Of a stretch of DNA of 64,000 nt, positions 1-9,057 are shown in pieces. The notes under the pieces are model-generated. The model was not told the DNA's origin, made no database searches, and saw nothing but the letters and a program-made list of their open reading frames with translations. This DNA is from Klebsiella sp. RIT-PI-d (lineage in GTDB: Bacteria; Pseudomonadota; Gammaproteobacteria; Enterobacterales; Enterobacteriaceae): positions 496,001 to 560,000 of the forward strand of contig NZ_LGIT01000009.1 in NCBI RefSeq assembly GCF_001187865.1. Reading direction: 5' to 3'. Positions within the stretch are counted from its first letter, which is position 1. The number at the start of each line of letters is the position of its first letter. Position numbers and translations under genes: made by a program.

Positions 1-47
1 AAGATGTAGTAGTCTTACTTGAGTACTCAACTTATAAGGAGTTTTTC

Positions 48-755
48 ATGGAACGATATCCGCGTTCAGATTCACTGGTTCAACGATCCCGTACCGGCCT
101 GCAAACCTACATGGCGCAGGTCTACGGCTGGATGACCTGCGGCCTGCTGCTGACGGCGTTTGTCGCCTGGTATTCTGCTAATACCCCCGCCGTGCTGATG
201 TTCGTTTTCTCCAGCAAGATCACTTTTTTTGGCCTGATTATCGCTCAGCTGGCGCTGGTTTTTGTGCTCTCCGGACTGGTGCACAAACTTAGCGCCGCGA
301 TGGCAACCACGCTGTTTATGCTCTATTCGGCGCTCACCGGGCTGACGCTTTCCAGCATTTTTGTGGTGTATACCTATTCGTCAATCGCCAGCACCTTTGT
401 CGTGACGGCCGGGATGTTTGGTGCCATGAGTCTTTATGGCTATACCACTAAACGCGATCTCAGCGGCCTCGGCAATATGCTGTTTATGGGCCTGATCGGC
501 ATTATTCTCGCGTCGCTGGTAAATTTCTGGCTGAAGAGTGAGGCGTTGATGTGGGCAGTGACCTATATCGGCGTGGTCATTTTCGTTGGTCTGACGGCCT
601 ACGATACGCAAAAGCTCAAGCGTATTGGCGAGCAGATCGATACCCGTGACAGCAGTATGCTGCGTAAGTACTCTATTCTCGGTGCGCTGACGCTGTATCT
701 CGACTTTATTAATCTGTTCCTGATGCTGCTGCGGATCTTCGGCAATCGCCGTTAG
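48..755 (+). CDS. ybhL: BAX inhibitor-1 family membrane protein YbhL
   Basis: A 235-residue inner-membrane protein of the Bax inhibitor-1 (UPF0005) family, with about seven hydrophobic segments across almost its whole length. A short charged N-terminus (MERYPRSDSLVQRSR) precedes the first segment. The family includes calcium-leak channels, but the role of the enterobacterial YbhL is not established. The start is supported by an AAGGAG ribosome site about 7 bases upstream. In E. coli it follows the moa molybdopterin operon and precedes ybhM and ybhN. Here ybhM is missing and convergent ybhN comes next. Identity by similarity to E. coli YbhL is firm; function is not. Confidence 0.93.
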   Translation: MERYPRSDSLVQRSRTGLQTYMAQVYGWMTCGLLLTAFVAWYSANTPAVLMFVFSSKITFFGLIIAQLALVFVLSGLVHKLSAAMATTLFMLYSALTGLTLSSIFVVYTYSSIASTFVVTAGMFGAMSLYGYTTKRDLSGLGNMLFMGLIGIILASLVNFWLKSEALMWAVTYIGVVIFVGLTAYDTQKLKRIGEQIDTRDSSMLRKYSILGALTLYLDFINLFLMLLRIFGNRR

Positions 756-801
756 TGGTTAAGAGGTTGATATCAACCTCTTTCAGGAGGCATTTCCGTC
801 A

Positions 802-834
802 ACAGGCCGGGTGGCGTTGCGCCACCCGGCCTGT
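802..834. terminator. Perfect 15-bp-arm hairpin after ybhL
   Basis: Two perfect 15-base arms (ACAGGCCGGGTGGCG and its complement) flank a TTG loop. It lies between the convergent genes ybhL and ybhN. No clear T-run follows on either strand, so it may act as a transcript-end or mRNA-protecting hairpin rather than a textbook intrinsic terminator. Its GCCGGGTGGCG core resembles enterobacterial REP arms. Confidence 0.7.
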
Positions 835-872
835 ACTTCAGACAATAACCATACACTTGCTGATGACCCCAG

Positions 873-899
873 GCCCGTGCAAGCGCAGCGCCGTCGGGC
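873..899. repeat. REP-like palindromic unit
   Basis: Imperfect inverted repeat with arms GCCCG and CGGGC around a centre containing AAGCGCAGCG. The same centre lies inside the REP-like unit at 15304-15329, so the two appear to be copies of one dispersed extragenic palindrome. It lies in the ybhL-ybhN convergent spacer. Confidence 0.6.
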
Positions 900-908
900 A
901 TTCGCGTC

Positions 909-1874
909 TCACGACTTCGCCATGTCCTGCTCGTTTTTTGCTCTGAGCTTTTTCGCCCGGCTTTCCAGAAGCAAATAACACACCAGCGCCAGCAGAAGCG
1001 GGGCGATGTAGTACAGCATTCGATAAGCCAGGAGCGCGGCAATAATTGTTCCTTGTGAGGTGTGTTCACCCGCCAGCAGCGCAATAAAGACCGCTTCCAG
1101 CACGCCAATACCCGCCGGAATATGCACAATGACCCCCGCGATACTACTGACCAGCAATACGCCCAGTACAAAGAAATAGTTCACATCCTGGCCTAGTAGC
1201 AGCCAGATAATCAGCCCCATCACCATCCAGTTGATGCTGGAAATGACCATCTGCGCGATGGCGAACTTCCATGACGGTAGTACCAGCTTCTGGCCTTTAA
1301 TCGTAATATGCCGACGCTTCGCAAACGCGCAGCCCCACATATACACCGCCACCAGCAGCAGCAGGATCACCCCAACAATGCGCAGCGTGCCCTGGTCGAT
1401 ATACCAGTGGGACGGAAGCTGGACAACGCCAAAAGTAAAGATCAGACCACCAAGCAGAATATAGCCCAGCCAGTTAGTGGTAATACTTAATGAGAAAATT
1501 CGCGTGATAGTGCTGCTCGGCAGGCCCAGCCGCGAATACAGTCGATAGCGCATCCCAATGCCGCCCACCCAGGTACTCAGGGTCAGGTTAAAGGCGTAGC
1601 AGATAAACGATACCAGCATAACCTGCCGCTTCGCCAGCTTATGTCCGCAGTATGCCCGTCCCAGTAAATCGTAAAAGCCGTACATCACATAGCTGAGGAT
1701 CACCAGCCCGACGGCACTTAACAACGCCAGACGGTTATAGTCGCGGATCACATTCCACACGTCTTCCCAGTTCACCTTTTTGGCATACACTACCAGCAGG
1801 ACCGTTACGGCAATAAAAAACAGCCAGGTAAGGATTTTTTTCGCCAGCCGCCAGCGAGGATGTGGTTTAGCCAT
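909..1874 (-). CDS. ybhN: UPF0104 inner-membrane protein YbhN
   Basis: A 321-residue polytopic membrane protein of the UPF0104 / lysylphosphatidylglycerol-synthetase-like transmembrane family. About eight hydrophobic segments follow a basic N-terminus ([13 protein letters not shown]), and the C-terminus is charged. The start overlaps the clsB stop by one base, so it is translationally coupled as the last gene of ybhP-clsB-ybhN. E. coli YbhN has been linked to anterograde phospholipid or cardiolipin-related envelope functions; a lipid role fits its neighbour, but that is context rather than something the sequence proves. Confidence 0.92.
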   Translation of the reverse strand: MAKPHPRWRLAKKILTWLFFIAVTVLLVVYAKKVNWEDVWNVIRDYNRLALLSAVGLVILSYVMYGFYDLLGRAYCGHKLAKRQVMLVSFICYAFNLTLSTWVGGIGMRYRLYSRLGLPSSTITRIFSLSITTNWLGYILLGGLIFTFGVVQLPSHWYIDQGTLRIVGVILLLLVAVYMWGCAFAKRRHITIKGQKLVLPSWKFAIAQMVISSINWMVMGLIIWLLLGQDVNYFFVLGVLLVSSIAGVIVHIPAGIGVLEAVFIALLAGEHTSQGTIIAALLAYRMLYYIAPLLLALVCYLLLESRAKKLRAKNEQDMAKS

Positions 1875-3115
1875 CAGGATTTTACTCCGGAATTTTCGGT
1901 ATTAATGCGATCCTGAGTTTCAAGCTCCGGTTGCACTGGAGGATCGACCTCGGCCACAAGCGGCGTGTGCGCGGGAAGCCAGCCGACCAGCGCCGGGAAA
2001 TGGCGCAGAAAGTGGAACGCCACCACGCTTTTACCGAGGTTCCACCAGGTGCGTTTGGGCATCATCGTTTCATCCACCAGCATGCAGTCCTTACTGATAA
2101 TGGCGTTCAGATTTTCCCGCAGCGTCTGGTTGAACTCCTGATCGTGAATGATCAAATTGGCCTCAAGATTAAGAGACAGGCTCAGCGGATCGAGATTGCT
2201 GGAGCCTACCGTGGCCCAGCGATCGTCCATCAGCGCAACCTTGCCATGCAGCGGACGACGGCGGTACTCGTAAACACTGACACCACCTTTGATCAGGTAG
2301 TTGTACAGCAGCCTGGCCCCGACCTTCACAATCGGCATATCCGGTTCGCCCTGGACAATCAGCTTCACTTTCACGCCGCGGCGGGCGGCATTACGCATCG
2401 CATGCAGCAAACGATAGCCGGGGAAAAAATAGGCGTTAGCAATGATCACTTCACGACGCGCATTCGCCAGCATCTTCAAATAGTGGCGTTCAATATCATC
2501 ACGATGTTCATCGTTATCGCGCCAGATAAACAACGCCTGGGCGTTGCCCGGTTTAGTATTCTCAACCGCCCGATGATGGCGTCGCCACCAGCGCCGCACC
2601 GACGCATTACCCGGCAGATTTTCAACCTCAAATTGCAGGATATCCTGAACGACCGGGCCTTCAATGCGGATGGCATAATCTTGTTTGGCCTGTGGACCAT
2701 AGCTGGACATGTGCTCAGCGGAGTAATTAATACCGCCCACAAAGGCGACATCGGTATCAATAACCACGATCTTGCGGTGCATCCGGCGAAAGACGTTAGT
2801 GCGCATTCCCATTGTACGCGGACGCGGATCGTAATAACGGAAGATGACGCCGGCGGCCGTTAGCTCATTAACAAAATCATCACTAAGATCCGGTGAGCCA
2901 TACCCGTCCAGCAGAACATCAATCTTCACGCCGCGCTGGGCCGCACGTAACAATACTGCGTGCAGCGCTTTACCAACCTCATCCTCAAACCAGATAAAAG
3001 TTTCGAGGATAACCCGGCTTTTAGCCTCATCAATGGCCGCATGGACCGCCGGATAAAATTGCTCGCCGTTCTCCAGTAACTGGATGCGGTTTCCTTCTCG
3101 CCAGTCACACTTCAT
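1874..3115 (-). CDS. clsB: Cardiolipin synthase B
   Basis: A 413-residue phospholipase-D-superfamily enzyme that makes cardiolipin (and in E. coli phosphatidylglycerol-type products) at the inner membrane by phosphatidyl transfer. Two HKD motifs are visible: [19 protein letters not shown] in the N-terminal half and [20 protein letters not shown] in the C-terminal half. Unlike ClsA, there are no N-terminal transmembrane segments; a hydrophobic stretch near the end may associate with membrane. It overlaps ybhP by 4 bases and ybhN by 1, forming one operon. Length matches E. coli ClsB (YbhO). Confidence 0.95.
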   Translation of the reverse strand: MKCDWREGNRIQLLENGEQFYPAVHAAIDEAKSRVILETFIWFEDEVGKALHAVLLRAAQRGVKIDVLLDGYGSPDLSDDFVNELTAAGVIFRYYDPRPRTMGMRTNVFRRMHRKIVVIDTDVAFVGGINYSAEHMSSYGPQAKQDYAIRIEGPVVQDILQFEVENLPGNASVRRWWRRHHRAVENTKPGNAQALFIWRDNDEHRDDIERHYLKMLANARREVIIANAYFFPGYRLLHAMRNAARRGVKVKLIVQGEPDMPIVKVGARLLYNYLIKGGVSVYEYRRRPLHGKVALMDDRWATVGSSNLDPLSLSLNLEANLIIHDQEFNQTLRENLNAIISKDCMLVDETMMPKRTWWNLGKSVVAFHFLRHFPALVGWLPAHTPLVAEVDPPVQPELETQDRINTENSGVKS

Positions 3116-3873
3116 AGGTGGATCTCCGCACTTAATGGGGCATGGTCGGACAGATGACGCCAGTTGCGCAGTACCAGCGCCGATGGGCTACTGGCATGGG
3201 CATTCTTAACATAGATCCGGTCCAGTCGTAGCAGGGGAAAACTGACGGGAAATGTGCGCGCAGGACGGCCTTTGGCACGTGTAAAGATCTCTTCCAGACC
3301 CGCTTTTGATTTCAGGGGGTAATTCGCTTTCTGTCGCCAGTCATTAAAATCGCCTGCCACCACTACCGGCTCGCCGTCGGGAAAGCTGTTGACCCAGTCG
3401 GCCAGCATGGCTAACTGGGCCTGACGGTGCGCCTCGCGTAATCCGAGGTGAACGCAGATGACATGAATACGATAATCGACCCCAGGCGGCGCAATACGAC
3501 AATAGAGCAGGCCGCGTTTTTCGCTGCCGTCGACGGAAACGTCACGGTTCTCGTAGTGTTCGATAGGATAACGTGATAGCACCGCATTACCATGATGCCC
3601 TTCCGGGTACACCGCATTGCGGCCATAAGCGAAGTCACTCCACATGGTGTCCGCCAGAAATTCGTAGTGGGTCATATCCGGCCAGTTCTCTACGTGCAGA
3701 GGATGCACTTCGTGCGCCCCCATAACTTCCTGAAGACACACGATATCTGCGCCAACAGTGCGCACTGCATCACGCAACTCGGGCAAAATAAAGCGTCGGT
3801 TGAATGCAGTGAATCCTTTATGTGTGTTAATGGTGAGTACTTTTAATGAAAAATGTTGCGCATGTTGGGTCAT
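3112..3873 (-). CDS. ybhP: Endonuclease/exonuclease/phosphatase-family protein YbhP
   Basis: A 253-residue member of the Mg-dependent EEP superfamily (DNase I / inositol phosphatase fold). Diagnostic segments are present: LTINTHKG near the N-terminus, LQEV (metal-binding Glu), AGDFNDWR in the second half and LSDHAPL at the end, which carries the catalytic His. No signal peptide is visible. It is the first gene of the ybhP-clsB-ybhN operon. The substrate is unknown; the neighbouring cardiolipin synthase could suggest a lipid headgroup, but a nuclease is equally allowed by the fold. Confidence 0.9.
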   Translation of the reverse strand: MTQHAQHFSLKVLTINTHKGFTAFNRRFILPELRDAVRTVGADIVCLQEVMGAHEVHPLHVENWPDMTHYEFLADTMWSDFAYGRNAVYPEGHHGNAVLSRYPIEHYENRDVSVDGSEKRGLLYCRIAPPGVDYRIHVICVHLGLREAHRQAQLAMLADWVNSFPDGEPVVVAGDFNDWRQKANYPLKSKAGLEEIFTRAKGRPARTFPVSFPLLRLDRIYVKNAHASSPSALVLRNWRHLSDHAPLSAEIHL

Positions 3874-4005
3874 GATTCTCCTGCCAGCGTCACTATCCTG
3901 TTTAAAATAGTGTAGTCGGCGTCACAAAAAGGTGCGTTGTTACGGAATTTTCCGTAAAGTCCGGTAGTCTGAGATATCAGTTAAAAATTCTTCGGGAGAA
4001 ATGCC

Positions 4006-4416
4006 ATGAAGTGGCGACAACGTGTTCGTGTCGCAACAGGTCTCTGTTGCTGGCAGATTATGTTGCATTTGCTGATTGCGGCGTTATTGATCGCAGGCTG
4101 GATGAGCGGCGTATTAGTGCATATTGGCGTGGGGCTATGCGCGGTTTATAGCGTCACAGTATTACTGATGCTGGGGCTTCAGCGGCATCATGACAGGCGC
4201 TGGCGTGACGTGGCCGACGTACTGGAAGAGCTAACCACGACCTGGTATTTTGGCACCGCGATGATCGTCCTGTGGCTTATGTCTCGCGTACTGCAAAATA
4301 ACCTGCTGCTGGCGCTGGCCGGGCTGGCTATCCTTGCCGGGCCCGCAATTATGTCATTACTGGCGAAAGACAAAAAATTAAGCAATCTTACGGCGAAACA
4401 TCATATACGCCACTGA
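4006..4416 (+). CDS. ybhQ: Inner-membrane protein YbhQ
   Basis: A 136-residue membrane protein with about four hydrophobic segments and a basic N-terminus ([12 protein letters not shown]). A ribosome site (GGGAGAA) lies just upstream. It is divergent from ybhP and its last 39 bases overlap the 3' end of the convergent ybhR. Same position and size as E. coli YbhQ. Function unknown. Confidence 0.88.
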   Translation: MKWRQRVRVATGLCCWQIMLHLLIAALLIAGWMSGVLVHIGVGLCAVYSVTVLLMLGLQRHHDRRWRDVADVLEELTTTWYFGTAMIVLWLMSRVLQNNLLLALAGLAILAGPAIMSLLAKDKKLSNLTAKHHIRH

Positions 4417-5484
4417 TCCTGTGGTGACCGCTATCGCCAGTAGCGGCCACAGGCTTCCCCAGACAATCTCCAGACTCGCATCCTTCAAATAGATCTGCTT
4501 GGTAATATCGGTAAAGTGGCGAATCGGATTCACCCACGTCAGGTTCTGCAACCATACCGGCATGTTTTCTACCGGCGACACGTAGCCTGAGAGCAGGATC
4601 GCCGGCATCATAAAGACAAAAACCCCGATAAACGCCTGCTGCTGGGTCGAGCACAGCGACGAAATCAACAGCCCGAAGCCTACCAGCGACAAGCCATAAA
4701 TTATCATCGTAAAGTAAAACAGCCCCAGCGATCCGGCAAAGGGAATATGATAAGCCCAGATCCCGACCGCCAGTACAACCGTGGCCTGAAACATGGCGAC
4801 AATCAGCGCCGGCACAGCCTTACCGACAAAAATTTGCCAGGTTGCTAAGGGTGACACCAGTAGCTGATCCAGGGTGCCCTGCTCACGTTCCCGGGCGACG
4901 GAAAGCGAAGTGACAATCATCACGCCAATAGTGGTAATCATGGCAATCAACGACGGCACGATAAACCACTTGTAATCCAGATTTGGGTTATACCAGTTGC
5001 GAACTATCAGCTCACTATTATTAGGCTTTGGCTGGTTTTGCGTCAGTTCCAGTTGATAGTTTTTTACCATTTGCTGCAGATAATTCGCCGCAATTTGCGC
5101 GCTGTTCGAGTTTCGCCCGTCGAGGATCAGCTGAACTGTGGCGGGCTGAAGGGCGTCGAGATTACGCGAAAAATCGGCCGGAAAGCGCACTAGTAGTAGC
5201 GCTTTTTGCTGGTCCAGCGTGGGTCTGATCTCCTGCGGACTTCTGAGCAGCAGAACGTGGGTGAAGGCCTTTGCGCGGGCAAATCGCTGGGTTAGCTCAA
5301 CCGCATGTCTGCCATTATCTTCATTATAAATAGCGATTGTTGCATTGCTGACTTCCAGCGTAGCTGCAAATGGAAAGAGCAGTACCTGAATCAATACCGG
5401 AAGGACCAGAATGGCGCGGGTTTGTGGCTCGCGCAATAGCGACTGAAGCTCTTTACGAATTAACGTCCATAAACGATAAAACAT
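4378..5484 (-). CDS. ybhR: ABC exporter permease YbhR
   Basis: A 368-residue ABC-2 type permease: one N-terminal membrane segment, a large soluble loop (about residues 45-175), then five hydrophobic segments. The family pattern [16 protein letters not shown] is present. With YbhS, the ATPase YbhF and the periplasmic adaptor YbhG it forms the YbhGFSR exporter, linked in E. coli to cefoperazone/chloramphenicol sensitivity and cation export. In E. coli it directly follows ybhS; here about 3.6 kb with two foreign genes separates them. Its own ribosome site (GGGAGAT) is intact, but its transcription must now cross the insert or start inside it. I see no strong promoter directly upstream. Confidence 0.94.
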   Translation of the reverse strand: MFYRLWTLIRKELQSLLREPQTRAILVLPVLIQVLLFPFAATLEVSNATIAIYNEDNGRHAVELTQRFARAKAFTHVLLLRSPQEIRPTLDQQKALLLVRFPADFSRNLDALQPATVQLILDGRNSNSAQIAANYLQQMVKNYQLELTQNQPKPNNSELIVRNWYNPNLDYKWFIVPSLIAMITTIGVMIVTSLSVAREREQGTLDQLLVSPLATWQIFVGKAVPALIVAMFQATVVLAVGIWAYHIPFAGSLGLFYFTMIIYGLSLVGFGLLISSLCSTQQQAFIGVFVFMMPAILLSGYVSPVENMPVWLQNLTWVNPIRHFTDITKQIYLKDASLEIVWGSLWPLLAIAVTTGSVAYMMFRRKIA

Positions 5485-5556
5485 AGCATCTCCCGTAACA
5501 TCCTGCCGCGCCGGGATATCCGGTCAAGGACTTATAGCATGACGTAAAGAATATAT

Positions 5557-7050
5557 CTATTTCATCTTAGGTTCAAAATGATGAAACTGGACTTCGCAAT
5601 GTTTATCTAAATCATAGATCTGCGCATAATTTTCAGAATCAGTACTCAGCTCTTGCAGATTTTCTACCCTCTCTGGATGCATGGCGTGTTGAATAAAATC
5701 TCCGGGGCTGCATTGAATGGGTTCGGGAAAATTTGAATCCTGCAGATACCATATATTGTTCTTTTTCGTAAAGCACACGGCATGCCCGCTCTGTTGGCTA
5801 GCTTCCGAGGCATCAAAGGTGCAAATAAGGCTGTCCTGCTGCTCTATTTCTCTAATTTGTTTGCTATCAGTCTCCCATTTTTTAAACGATTTATCCTCGC
5901 TTGAAATCCGCTTCGGCAACGAATAGAGCTGGTTTACAATATCAATGACTCCCAGTGTAAGAAAATTGCTGGATAGGGCTGAAGCAACAAAACTGCCATC
6001 ACAAAGCTTTTTGTTATAATCAATAATATTGCTTTTATATAACAATATGGTGAATTCCCCTAATTTAGGGATGATATGGGATTTATCTTTTACCGATCCC
6101 GGTTGGCCTCCACACTGCGCTGACATCTTGCTCATTTCTTTTATTTCAGTTTCAAGTCGATACTTTATACCACAAAAAAGAAGCTCCAGGCGACGCGGTG
6201 TCAGCGGCAAAAAGGGTCTTTTTTCTCTCTCACACCATGAAGCAAGATAATGATTATTAGCATGCACAGTACAGGTTCCAGAAGCTTCATACTGCATTTC
6301 GTGATACAAACCGCTCTCAGGGTCCCGGCCCTGTTCGCCGACAAATAAAGGGATCGTATTAGCGTAATCGAGACTGTTATTCAGCATTTCATCAACAGGA
6401 GGCAGGTCAGTAAATCGTGCTGATGACGCCCAGTCCGCCTGAGCATGTATACGCAGTATTTTTAGGCAAAAATCCATTACCGCCAGCTTTTTCTCCAGAG
6501 TACATTTTTTTACCAGTAGCGCCTCTTCTGGTGTGAGTAAAAATGATCGGTTATCGTCTTCGGGTGAGGAGTGGCAAGTATTAGCGGCGATCGCTATTTC
6601 TTCATTTAATATCGATAAATAGAGTCGCCCTAATTCTGCATCATGGACAGCAGATTCTTTCAGCGACTGAGTTAGCGCACGGGTTACCTTATCGCTCAGT
6701 ACTGGTTTTTCTGTGCTGGTGTCAACTTTAGCGGAAATAAATTCCAGATCACCTTGTAAGCCTTTTATTCTACTCTGCAAAAGATTCGTTTGCTTTCCTA
6801 TTATGGTTTCAGGTTTCTGATTTACGTCTGTAATCCTGTTTCTGGCAATGTCGTCCTGTAGGCGCGCTGTATTTTGCGCTTCTGTATTTTCAATCTTGTC
6901 ACGGCCAGCACTGATCAGACTGTTTTTCACGCTTTTGCATAAATAGGTAAATGCATTCTTAGGTTGATGGTTTTCGATGATATTTACAGTATCATAAGTG
7001 GAAGGGGTAATATCAGGTAAATGGTTGTGGCCAGGCGAACGAACTAGCAT
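5557..7050 (-). CDS. Putative Josephin-like cysteine protease, paralogue A
   Basis: No named family recognised; a 497-residue protein without signal peptide or membrane segments. Layout: polar N-terminus (1-55), a likely coiled coil (about 85-115), a helical region with LGRLYLSILNEE and EKKLAVMDFCLKIL (about 140-200), then a protease-like core. In the core, SGTCTVHANNHYLASW carries Cys260, His263 and Asn265-266, with Gln253 seven residues before the Cys. GHAVCFTKKNNIWYLQDSN carries His423, Trp434 and Asp438. The Cys-His-Asp order fits a papain-like fold, and the 15-residue His-to-Asp spacing with Trp at +11 fits Josephin deubiquitinases. The start is at 7050, not an upstream ATG at 7113: AGGAAG precedes it, the paralogue aligns from here, and a TATAAT lies between the two. 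Function is inferred. Confidence 0.8.
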   Translation of the reverse strand: MLVRSPGHNHLPDITPSTYDTVNIIENHQPKNAFTYLCKSVKNSLISAGRDKIENTEAQNTARLQDDIARNRITDVNQKPETIIGKQTNLLQSRIKGLQGDLEFISAKVDTSTEKPVLSDKVTRALTQSLKESAVHDAELGRLYLSILNEEIAIAANTCHSSPEDDNRSFLLTPEEALLVKKCTLEKKLAVMDFCLKILRIHAQADWASSARFTDLPPVDEMLNNSLDYANTIPLFVGEQGRDPESGLYHEMQYEASGTCTVHANNHYLASWCEREKRPFLPLTPRRLELLFCGIKYRLETEIKEMSKMSAQCGGQPGSVKDKSHIIPKLGEFTILLYKSNIIDYNKKLCDGSFVASALSSNFLTLGVIDIVNQLYSLPKRISSEDKSFKKWETDSKQIREIEQQDSLICTFDASEASQQSGHAVCFTKKNNIWYLQDSNFPEPIQCSPGDFIQHAMHPERVENLQELSTDSENYAQIYDLDKHCEVQFHHFEPKMK

Positions 7051-7074
7051 AATAGCTTCCTGCAGCAAGTTTAA

Positions 7075-7103
7075 ATTATATACTATTCTAGAACGCAAAA
7101 TAA
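7075..7103 (-). promoter_or_regulatory. Candidate promoter of protease-like gene A
   Basis: On the minus strand a perfect TATAAT (7075-7080) sits about 25 bases before the gene A start. A 17-base spacer upstream leads to a weak -35 (TTATTT, 7098-7103). It implies a very short leader and a transcript independent of gene B. Confidence 0.45.
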
Positions 7104-7385
7104 GGAAATCCATAAAAACTCATTTAGTCATAAAACTGTATGTCTGAGATTAGTGGTCAGGTCGTATGAATTATTATGCTGTCAATAAATTTTGCTTTTT
7201 GCGTTGTCTGTTATTTATTTCCTTGCGTTTTTCTTTTTCGGCTGCTTCACCTGCCTTAGTGATAACATTTTCTATGCACTTAGCCTGAATATTAATGGAT
7301 TATGGTGATGTCTTTAAGTGGCCTGGTAGTTTACGTACTTATAAGCTCATGAGTATCGTTACTGTGAAAATATTTAATGTTACTC

Positions 7386-7427
7386 GCCCACTACGGGTAC
7401 CTGAAATGCTACCATTCGGCAGTGGGC
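7386..7427. other. Nested inverted repeat in the 417-bp spacer between genes A and B
   Basis: Outer arms GCCCACT (7386-7392) and AGTGGGC (7421-7427) are perfectly complementary, with an inner GGTA/TACC pair. It lies 41 bases past the gene B stop, so it could fold at the 3' end of the gene B transcript, although no T-run follows. The rest of the 7051-7467 spacer is AT-rich, and I see no further gene there. Confidence 0.45.
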
Positions 7428-7467
7428 CTCGCTATGCGATTTAACTATAATGCATTGAAATCTATAG

Positions 7468-9003
7468 TCAGTTAACTACCTGTGTGCTTACGTTTTCCTG
7501 GCTCCTCTGTGGTTCATAATGGTAAAATGCCAGGATTGAGTCTTTAGATAATTTATTATCTTGCTTGTAATCACAAGAATCCAGTCTCTCTCTAATCAGA
7601 GGATTAGTTTCTTTGTTGTTAATAAAACGGATGAATTGACTGGGCTGACATTTAATAGGTTTTCGTAAGTTGGAATCCTGAAGATACCATTCATTATTTT
7701 TCTTAGTAAAGCATATGGCGTGACCATAATCCTCAAGCTCTGACTCAAGTACGCAGATAAGACTATCTTGTTGCTGTTCTAATTTTTTTATTTTTGTAAG
7801 GTCTTTGTTCCAGTCAGAAAATTTTTTCGCGCCCTCAAATATCTGCGCTGGCATACCATATAATTGGTTTATCTTCTCATTAACTTTCGAGCTAAGGATG
7901 AATCCTGTTGTTATAACGTCAATAATCTTATTTTTGTGTGCCTCTATATCATATTTAATAACATCATTTCTATGATTAATAATATATCTTTCATTGTCGT
8001 TAAGATGCGGCGATAGGGGATTAGTCAGATCGTCAGGAATGATATTGGCTTGCCGATCCATGATCATCAGCTCTTTTGATTCTGCTACCAGTCTTTGCTG
8101 CAGGCCAGAAAGTATCATCTCAAGCCGACGTGGTGTTAGTGGCAGAAAAGGCACACCCTCTCTCTCACACCATGAAGCCAGGTAATGATTATTCGCATGA
8201 AGCGCACAGGTCCCTGACAGGTAAAATTGTCTCTCATGATACAACTCTGATGACGGGTCTTTGCCTCGCTTACTGGTTAATATCGGTTTCTCCGCAGAAA
8301 GTTTGATGTTTTCATCCAGCATTTTATCAACGGAATGACATGGAGAAGTATGCATGTGGGATTCAATGGATGATACCCAGCCAGCTTGTTCATACAGACA
8401 TAATATTTTTAGGCAAAAGTCCATAATGGCCAGCTTCTTTTCCAAAACGTTTTTTGTTACAATTAACGTTTCATCTGGTGTCAGCGAATTATAAGAATTA
8501 GGGTAATGGAGGATTTTCTTACCGGCTGAGAGTATCTCTACCTCTTCATTCAGAACAGAAAGATATAATTTACCCAGCGCGTTATCTTCAGTGCAGGATG
8601 CCTTTAACGCTTTATTTGTAGCATATTTTAATTTATCGCTTAAAACTGGTGCGTTCACTTTTGTAGGCATCGATTCCAGTTTTGTGGAAAGTGATTCCAG
8701 TTTATTTTTTAATTCCACCATTGATTGCTGCAGGAGGTTAATTTGCCTATTAATTTTACTACCAGGAACCTTTATTTCAGGAGTGATTTTATTGCTGATG
8801 ATGCCCTGCTTAAATGCCTGGTCAGATTTTGTATCGCTGGTTTTTTTACTTATATTACCCCCTGAAAAGTCAAAGGTATTTTTTAAATTAACGAGCATGG
8901 ATGCAACCTTAGAAGGTTGCCGTTTCGTGTCTGCATTGCTGGAAACAGTGTCCTGCTGATAGACATTGTAATAGGTATTATATTTGGTTAATTTAACTGG
9001 CAT
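7468..9003 (-). CDS. Putative Josephin-like cysteine protease, paralogue B
   Basis: A 511-residue paralogue of the next gene downstream (A), with the same layout and no signal peptide or membrane segment. The predicted coiled coil (about 83-115) is rich in Leu, Lys and Ser. The core contains SGTCALHANNHYLASWCERE, with Cys266, His269, Asn271-272 and Gln259, then LPLTPRRLE as in A. GHAICFTKKNNEWYLQDSN carries His428, Trp439 and Asp443. Similarity to A is near-identical around the presumed catalytic residues and low in the N-terminus and in the roughly 120-residue stretch between the Cys and His motifs. The start at 9003 lacks a good ribosome site, so expression may be weak or the start may differ. 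A secreted, effector-like role is inference; no secretion gene lies in the window. Confidence 0.8.
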   Translation of the reverse strand: MPVKLTKYNTYYNVYQQDTVSSNADTKRQPSKVASMLVNLKNTFDFSGGNISKKTSDTKSDQAFKQGIISNKITPEIKVPGSKINRQINLLQQSMVELKNKLESLSTKLESMPTKVNAPVLSDKLKYATNKALKASCTEDNALGKLYLSVLNEEVEILSAGKKILHYPNSYNSLTPDETLIVTKNVLEKKLAIMDFCLKILCLYEQAGWVSSIESHMHTSPCHSVDKMLDENIKLSAEKPILTSKRGKDPSSELYHERQFYLSGTCALHANNHYLASWCEREGVPFLPLTPRRLEMILSGLQQRLVAESKELMIMDRQANIIPDDLTNPLSPHLNDNERYIINHRNDVIKYDIEAHKNKIIDVITTGFILSSKVNEKINQLYGMPAQIFEGAKKFSDWNKDLTKIKKLEQQQDSLICVLESELEDYGHAICFTKKNNEWYLQDSNLRKPIKCQPSQFIRFINNKETNPLIRERLDSCDYKQDNKLSKDSILAFYHYEPQRSQENVSTQVVN

Positions 9004-9027
9004 TTCGAGTTGTCACAAAAAAATGAA

Positions 9028-9057
9028 TTTATACTATTTTAAGTTTTGCAACGTGAA
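9028..9057 (-). promoter_or_regulatory. Candidate promoter of protease-like gene B
   Basis: Minus-strand TATAAA (9028-9033) and TTCACG (9052-9057) are separated by 18 bases, in the 91-bp AT-rich stretch between the ybhS stop and gene B. It matches the sigma-70 consensus moderately, and it would also let transcription of the insert run on toward ybhR. Confidence 0.4.

Noticed and set aside
755-946. Small plus-strand frame where E. coli has ybhM
   Set aside because: Only 63 codons, runs through the hairpin and the REP-like unit, and has no similarity to the YbhM membrane protein.
1931-2863. Plus-strand open frame of 310 codons
   Set aside because: It lies entirely antisense to clsB, whose HKD motifs and operon overlaps are clear. 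The translated sequence resembles no family and has no ribosome site.
5557-9003. ElaD/SseL-type (clan CE) deubiquitinase
   Set aside because: In clan CE the His and Asp precede the Cys. Here the Cys motif comes first and His/Asp follow, which is the papain-like order.
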